Of a stretch of 64,000 nucleotides of DNA, positions 59,769 to 64,000 are shown in pieces. The stretch comes from Anaerolineae bacterium (GTDB lineage Bacteria; Chloroflexota; Anaerolineae; Aggregatilineales; UBA2796), in contig JAHBVJ010000007.1 of the NCBI GenBank assembly GCA_019637615.1, forward strand, positions 1 through 64,000, in the 5' to 3' direction. Both the position numbers and the translations under genes were made by a program. The notes under the pieces were generated by a model. It saw only the letters and a program-made list of their open reading frames with translations, had not been told where the DNA came from and made no database searches. Every line of letters starts with the position of its first letter. The first letter of the stretch is position 1.

Positions 59769-60770
59769 ATGTTTAACTTAGTCCAATATCGACGCTGGTT
59801 CTACCTTTTCTCCGGCCTGATCATTCTCGCGGGTATCATCGCGATGGGTATCTCGATCTCGCAGTACCCGGAGCGCTCGATTGTCCGGCTGGGCATCGAC
59901 TTCACGGGCGGTTCGTTGTTTGAGGTGCGCTTGACGAACACGGAAGGCGCGACACAAACCCCCATCGAAGGCAGCGACATCAGCAAGCAGTTCACGGACG
60001 CGGGGATGCAAGATGTGCGCGTACAGCGCATCGTGGGCACTGACGCGAGTCAGGATCGCTTCCAAGTGCGCACGAACTTCGTCGCACAAAATGGTGAGCT
60101 GTTCAAGCAGATCTCTGACAAAATCAATACGCTGGCGACGGAACACGGCTACAATTTCGATGCCGCTTACTTCCAGACCAACCAGCAGTCCGTTTCGCCC
60201 GCCATCGGTGGCGAGGTGACGATAGCAGCGGTCATCGCGACGGCGGCGGCAAGTTTGCTGGTGTTGGGCTTCATCGCCCTCGCCTTCCGGCAAGTCACGC
60301 ACTCGTTCCGCTACGGCTCCACCGCCGTGATCGCCATGATCCACGACGTGCTGGTGATGGTCGGCGTGTTCTCGATCCTCGGCCTGATCTTGGGTTGGGA
60401 AGCGGACGCGCTGTTCCTGACGGGCTTGCTGACCGTGGTCGGCTACTCCGTGCAGGATACCATCGTGGTGTTCGACCGTATCCGTGAGAACTCGCAGCGT
60501 CATCGCGGCGAACCGTTCGAGCTGATCGTCAACCGCAGCGTGACCGAGACGATCCAGCGGTCGATCACGACGCAGATTTGCGTGGCGTTCGTGCTGCTGG
60601 CGCTGGTGCTCATGGGCAGCGGCGCGATCCGCCAGTTCGTCGGCATCCTGCTGATCGGTCTGCTGTCGGGCGCGTACAGTTCCATCGGTATCGCGATCCC
60701 GCTGCTGGTGTCGTGGGAGCGTGGCGAAATCCCGTTCCTCAACCAAGGCGCGAAGGCCAAGACGGCGTAA
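59769..60770 (+). CDS. secF: Protein translocase subunit SecF
   Basis: 333 residues from ATG 59769, 3 bases after the secD stop. Helix 1 (FYLFSGLIILAGIIAMGISI), GIDFTGGSLFEVR of the periplasmic domain, then five helices with GYSVQDTIVVFDRIREN and a C-terminal GLLSGAYSSIGIAIPLLVSW. It forms the SecDF complex with the preceding gene product. An R1 hairpin follows 8 bases after the stop and may end transcription. Confidence 0.96.
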   Translation: MFNLVQYRRWFYLFSGLIILAGIIAMGISISQYPERSIVRLGIDFTGGSLFEVRLTNTEGATQTPIEGSDISKQFTDAGMQDVRVQRIVGTDASQDRFQVRTNFVAQNGELFKQISDKINTLATEHGYNFDAAYFQTNQQSVSPAIGGEVTIAAVIATAAASLLVLGFIALAFRQVTHSFRYGSTAVIAMIHDVLVMVGVFSILGLILGWEADALFLTGLLTVVGYSVQDTIVVFDRIRENSQRHRGEPFELIVNRSVTETIQRSITTQICVAFVLLALVLMGSGAIRQFVGILLIGLLSGAYSSIGIAIPLLVSWERGEIPFLNQGAKAKTA

Positions 60771-60778
60771 TCCCAAAC

Positions 60779-60831
60779 CCGACGTTGAAACGTCGGGCTT
60801 ACCGTACAAAGTCCCTGCGGGACTGAAGACG
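60779..60831 (+). repeat. R1 intergenic repeat, short copy 5
   Basis: CCCGACGTTGAAACGTCGGGC hairpin (perfect arms CCCGACGTT/AACGTCGGG) followed by AGTCCCTGCGGGACT. It comes 8 bases after the secF stop and may double as a terminator. Confidence 0.75.
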
Positions 60832-60837
60832 TTGCTC

Positions 60838-60886
60838 AAATGATCCCTGAAATGATCCCGATTCGCTGGTGCGGACGGGATCATTT
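60838..60886. repeat. R3 GATCCC hairpin repeat, copy C
   Basis: AAATGATCCC (60838-60847), ATGATCCC (60852-60859), spacer GCTGGTGCGG, and GGGATCATTT (60877-60886). It lies immediately after R1 copy 5. Confidence 0.75.
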
Positions 60887-61021
60887 TGTTTGCCGTGCCG
60901 CTGTTCGTGTGGTCGGATCGGGATGGTGGTAACAAGTTGAGAGCGGACGCGTGATGGCGGCGCATAGATCGATCCTCGTGTAGATATGAGACGGAATCCG
61001 TGAGATTGATTACTGATATTC

Positions 61022-61060
61022 GCCCTCACCCCAACCCCTCTCCCACAGGCGAGGGGCTTT
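61022..61060. repeat. R4-family hairpin repeat
   Basis: CCCTCACCCCAACCCCTCTCC, then GGCGAGGGGC; a shorter copy of the family. Confidence 0.5.
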
Positions 61061-61235
61061 GAAAAGAGAAGGTTAGTCATGTCAGGAATCCGTATGAGAC
61101 AACGGTGGAAGCCCTGATAACCCTGTTATCCCTGATATAGTAGGCAAAAGCACGGATGTGATGTTTTTACGCTCAGATGAGCCGTCCTGAACTGATCGGA
61201 ACAGGGCTTAACAGGGTTCAGATCAGGGTCACGAA

Positions 61236-61268
61236 TAGTGCTAAGTGCTGAGTGCCAAGTGCTAAGTC
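61236..61268. repeat. R2 AGTGCTNAGT microsatellite
   Basis: AGTGCTAAGTGCTGAGTGCC and onward, an imperfect copy. Confidence 0.6.
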
Positions 61269-61509
61269 CGAACAGGAACGCTTTCGATAAAGAGACTGAG
61301 AGAAGAACAGCAGCAATTTATTCTGGGAGCAAAACCCGACAGGTCACGACGACACTGGCGGATGGCGGCACTCCTTGAGGATAGGAGTCAATCAACCATA
61401 GTGAGTAGTTTAGCATCAATAGAACTAATTATCAATAGAAAGAATGTTAAAATTGCGTATGAAATTGCAAGGACGTTCTCAGTGTAGTTGGTGTCTATCT
61501 TCTATCGTG

Positions 61510-62376
61510 TTACGGTACGTTTGGATCGGAAATCACCTGAATACTTTGTACTTCAATTAAATCAGGAGATTGAGAATAACGGGGTGGATCGAGGTACCAG
61601 CCTTTAAGTTTGACCCAATGCTTTATTGAGGCAAGTATATAGACCTCTTCGTTAGTCGCGGAGAGTATTCTAGGTAAGCTGCTCAAATTTGAGTTATAGA
61701 CAATGACCGTATATTTCGTGCCATCAATGCTGGTAGCATCTAAAAAAGTGTAGGGTATTGGAATTGGTGGGGCAACACGACCATAACCATGCGGAAAATC
61801 AAGGAATGCAGTTATTTCAACCAGCTTTGCGCGGGATGAAGTGGATTGGAATAGTGGGGGATCAGTAGGGTTGAGGGATCTCACTTCAAATGTGCCGCTG
61901 CTGTCAAATTTGCCCGTGAGTGAAACCCATTTCCCTGTCCATTCTTGCCACAACGCGGTAGTTGCAATGTATTCAGGATGCTCATCCCACATTTGAGGCG
62001 TTGGAAGAGGATTTGGGCCGCCTGAACTCAGGAATTGTTGTCGCAGGCGGTCTATTGCCTCAACCGTAAATGACAACGGGATTACGTTTTCTTGTTCGTC
62101 ATAAAGGAAATATTTGAAAGGTTGTTGATAGCCAGCTATCCGAAGGTCATCCGAGGGTGCCGTTGTGGCGATGATCAATCCAAGCCACGTATAAGTATCA
62201 TCGTTTACGCTAGGTAAAAGCCGCCCTGTTAGCGTTAGTTGCCCTGTCGGCAAAGGTGTGGCTGACTTACTTTTATTCGGTATTTGGGACAATAGCAAGA
62301 GTCCGAGCAAGACCCCAATACCCAAGCCCATGATTAAGACTGACGGTCGTCTTGTCGGCTTGGAAATCGCTTTCAT
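61510..62376 (-). CDS. Membrane-anchored protein of unknown function
   Basis: 288 residues from ATG 62376. A basic start (KPTRRPS) and one helix (VLIMGLGIGVLLGLLLLSQI) anchor it. The outer part is mainly beta type with short Pro-rich turns (GQLTLTGRLLPSV, WTGKWVSLTGKFDSSGTFEVRSL, HWVKLKGWYLD), perhaps OB-fold-like, and has no cysteines. I recognise no family. Its DNA is clearly richer in A and T than the rest of the window, like the adjacent TIR-NACHT gene, so both may have come in together. Confidence 0.6.
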   Translation of the reverse strand: MKAISKPTRRPSVLIMGLGIGVLLGLLLLSQIPNKSKSATPLPTGQLTLTGRLLPSVNDDTYTWLGLIIATTAPSDDLRIAGYQQPFKYFLYDEQENVIPLSFTVEAIDRLRQQFLSSGGPNPLPTPQMWDEHPEYIATTALWQEWTGKWVSLTGKFDSSGTFEVRSLNPTDPPLFQSTSSRAKLVEITAFLDFPHGYGRVAPPIPIPYTFLDATSIDGTKYTVIVYNSNLSSLPRILSATNEEVYILASIKHWVKLKGWYLDPPRYSQSPDLIEVQSIQVISDPNVP

Positions 62377-62549
62377 AAGTCATAACCTTTGTATTAGTAG
62401 GATGAATTGATGTTGCGATTATCGTTAGCATAGCATGGATTAGCGCATAATCCTTCTATACAGACATGATCCTAAGTTTCATATACGCTATAAACGAATA
62501 TAATAGTGAATTATGTAAGACACAATTTGACAGCAGATCGCTGAATTAT

Positions 62550-64000
62550 ATGCCACAAGAACACATTTTTCTCAGCTATCGTAGTATTGAGTCCGATTTT
62601 GCTCTAAAACTTGCTTCAGATCTAAAAAATGCGGGAGTGCGTTTGTGGATGGATCGGTTCGATATTCAAGCTGGAATGAAATGGCCAGATGCTATTCAAA
62701 CTGCAATTGATAATGGCGCAGCACTAATTGCTGTTCTATCGCCTGATTATATTGTATCTACATACTGCAAAAACGAATTGCAACGTGCGCATGAACTTAA
62801 CCTTCCAATTTTTCCTGTCTTATTACGTCCCCTTACTCCTCAGGAATGGCCATTCATAATTCAGAGTGTGCAGTATGAAGATTTTACTAATTGGCAAGAT
62901 GAGTCCTTTTATCATCAGCACCTTGGAACGTTAATACAACTTCTACATACAAAGGTCTCTACGTATGTTTCTGCTTCTCCCGATCCTGAAACGCAGTATC
63001 TAAATAGCCTGATTGCCGAATTAGAAACGCGACGCGGCGTCCGAGAATATATCGAACTCGAAGGTGAATCAGATATACGTCCTGAACCACAAATTGATGA
63101 TGAATGGGGATTTTCGGAATTAATTGAAAATGACAAGAATTCTACAATTAGAGCTGAAAAAGTCTCGTTAAAAAACATTAGGGAAGCAATTGATAAGCAT
63201 CCGCGTTTTGTGTTGCTTGGTGAACCGGGCGCTGGTAAAACGACCACGGTTCGGAGATTAGCTCTAGATGCTGCCCGCCAACGTCTAAAAAATCCACGAA
63301 CTGCACCTATGCCTTTATTACTGTACCTCCCACAGTGGCGAGATAATGTATCTCCATTAGATTTTATAAAAATAAAAATGAATTGGTCTCTTGGTGACAA
63401 TCTGCGTAACTTGCTTGTAATCGGGGATGTGTTACTTTACTTGGACGGCCTTAATGAGATGGGTGCTGAGGGAACACTTAAGGCTAAAATGTTGCGCGAG
63501 TGGATTCACGACTCGACTGATGCCCCGAAACGATTAATTGTTACTTGCCGTGTTGGGGATTACATCAGAAATACATTCGACCTTGGTAACATGCCTCGTG
63601 TGGTAATGCAAGAGTTGGAGCCACCACAAATTAGACAATTTGTCACTAATTATTTAGAGGATAATGCGGACGGCCTACTGACACAAATCTTCCCAACACG
63701 TGATGATCTAGTTCGGCAAGAGCATTGGCCAGAAACTGAGCGCCAAAAGATTGAAGCTCGTAGCCTAATGAGGCTATCTCGAAATCCATATATGCTAAGT
63801 GCATTAATCTTCATTTATAAGGATTCATCAAAAGGCCAGCTACCACGCAATATGGGCGCACTGTTTCAAATGCTTGTTCGAGCACTGTGGAGGCGCGAAA
63901 CACAGCGCAGTACAACTAGTGACTTACAATTTGATACAGTTCAGGCGGCATTTGCGCGTCTTGCGTTTGATGTAATCAATGAGGGACTTGCTCAAGACAT
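62550..64000 (+). CDS. TIR-NACHT STAND protein, 3' end cut by window
   Basis: 483 codons visible from ATG 62550, still open at the window end. The N-terminal TIR domain spans about residues 3-120 (HIFLSYRSIESDFA, LWMDRFDIQAGMKWPDAI, STYCKNELQRA with Glu76 at the NADase position). After a linker, the NACHT NTPase begins near 218: Walker A GEPGAGKTT (224-232), Walker B VLLYLDGLNEM with Asp299, and a sensor Arg in IVTCRVGD. C-terminal sensing repeats would lie beyond the window. Bacterial STAND proteins of this kind detect phage components and trigger NAD loss (family knowledge). AT-rich composition points to horizontal transfer. Confidence 0.85.
   Translation, partial: MPQEHIFLSYRSIESDFALKLASDLKNAGVRLWMDRFDIQAGMKWPDAIQTAIDNGAALIAVLSPDYIVSTYCKNELQRAHELNLPIFPVLLRPLTPQEWPFIIQSVQYEDFTNWQDESFYHQHLGTLIQLLHTKVSTYVSASPDPETQYLNSLIAELETRRGVREYIELEGESDIRPEPQIDDEWGFSELIENDKNSTIRAEKVSLKNIREAIDKHPRFVLLGEPGAGKTTTVRRLALDAARQRLKNPRTAPMPLLLYLPQWRDNVSPLDFIKIKMNWSLGDNLRNLLVIGDVLLYLDGLNEMGAEGTLKAKMLREWIHDSTDAPKRLIVTCRVGDYIRNTFDLGNMPRVVMQELEPPQIRQFVTNYLEDNADGLLTQIFPTRDDLVRQEHWPETERQKIEARSLMRLSRNPYMLSALIFIYKDSSKGQLPRNMGALFQMLVRALWRRETQRSTTSDLQFDTVQAAFARLAFDVINEGLAQD

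Larger units (their letters stand above)
60771..61509. other. Intergenic region with four repeat families
   Basis: About 740 bases between convergent secF and the gene at 61510. It holds short R1 (60779), R3 copy C (60838), R4 (61022) and R2 (61236), plus CCCTGATAACCCTGTTATCC direct-repeat DNA near 61112. Nothing protein-coding is credible. Composition turns AT-richer from about 61300. Confidence 0.7.

Noticed and set aside
59778..60965. Reverse-strand 395-residue open frame opposite secF
   Set aside because: Antisense shadow of secF, His/Arg/Asp-rich and without any recognisable domain.
61112..61140. CCCTGATAACCCTGTTATCC, close to the I-SceI homing site
   Set aside because: It differs at two positions of the 18-base site, there is no homing endonuclease or intron here, and it reads as a short direct repeat.
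1..64000. tRNA, rRNA, riboswitch and origin signals
   Set aside because: I looked for T-loop GGTTCGAATC-type motifs, conserved rRNA stretches and clustered DnaA-box-like sites and saw none convincing. A covariance-model scan would be decisive.

Overview
The window looks like a chromosomal segment of a GC-rich bacterium, most likely a Chloroflexota member related to Anaerolineae (inference, moderate confidence). Support comes from WD40-like surface proteins with PTPQPPP tails, an Ala/Thr/Glu-rich SecD insert, a ClpP with a GMTASFGT active site, many intergenic hairpin repeats and mixed ATG/GTG/TTG starts. No rRNA, tRNA, CRISPR array or intact transposase was seen.

Layout. 1-1787: a phage-tail-like fragment, a small holin-like protein and a tandem-TIR protein. 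1899-10175: a LacI regulator with its own promoter and operator, then a peptide-uptake operon (binding protein, esterase, two permeases, an SH3-like lipoprotein, an M24 peptidase) that lacks its ATPases. 11467-17135: GNAT acetyltransferase, TPR membrane protein, aldo/keto reductase, and an ABC-2 exporter whose ATPase carries two compensating frameshifts. 17469-25704: the most interesting locus, a tightly packed operon with four SPASM-type radical SAM proteins, one HemN-like radical SAM protein, two PqqD-like recognition proteins and a Tat-exported SH3b protein ending in ten cysteines arranged as CxC pairs. This reads as a RiPP-like system that modifies an exported Cys-rich protein.

25734-34852: DUF2892 and Crp genes, then a histidine kinase, response regulator and sugar-binding protein operon divergent from a ribose-type ABC importer. 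The binding protein is a paralogue of the importer's own, which suggests a three-component sugar sensor. 35654-44000: TetR with operator plus a UGT-like glycosyltransferase, PlsC with a DUF512 radical-SAM-like protein, a pseudouridine synthase with a long Arg-rich repeat tail (two frameshifts), and a HisD homologue with altered zinc ligands. 44033-50916: tandem WD40-like paralogues (one frameshifted) and malic enzyme. 51209-60770: ClpP, an ECF sigma factor, SurE with a kinase-MurQ fusion, a bactofilin-like membrane protein with an anti-sigma-like protein and ECF sigma factor, and SecD-SecF. 61510-64000: AT-richer DNA with an orphan membrane-anchored protein and a TIR-NACHT protein cut by the window end, probably a defence island.

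Four intergenic repeat families recur between these blocks: R1 (CCCGAC/GTCGGG plus AGTCCC/GGGACT hairpins), R2 (AGTGCTNAGT microsatellite), R3 (ATGATCCC twice then GGGATCAT) and R4 (CCTCACCCCCTGACCCCCTC hairpins). Five indels in three genes suggest either recent decay or residual consensus errors.
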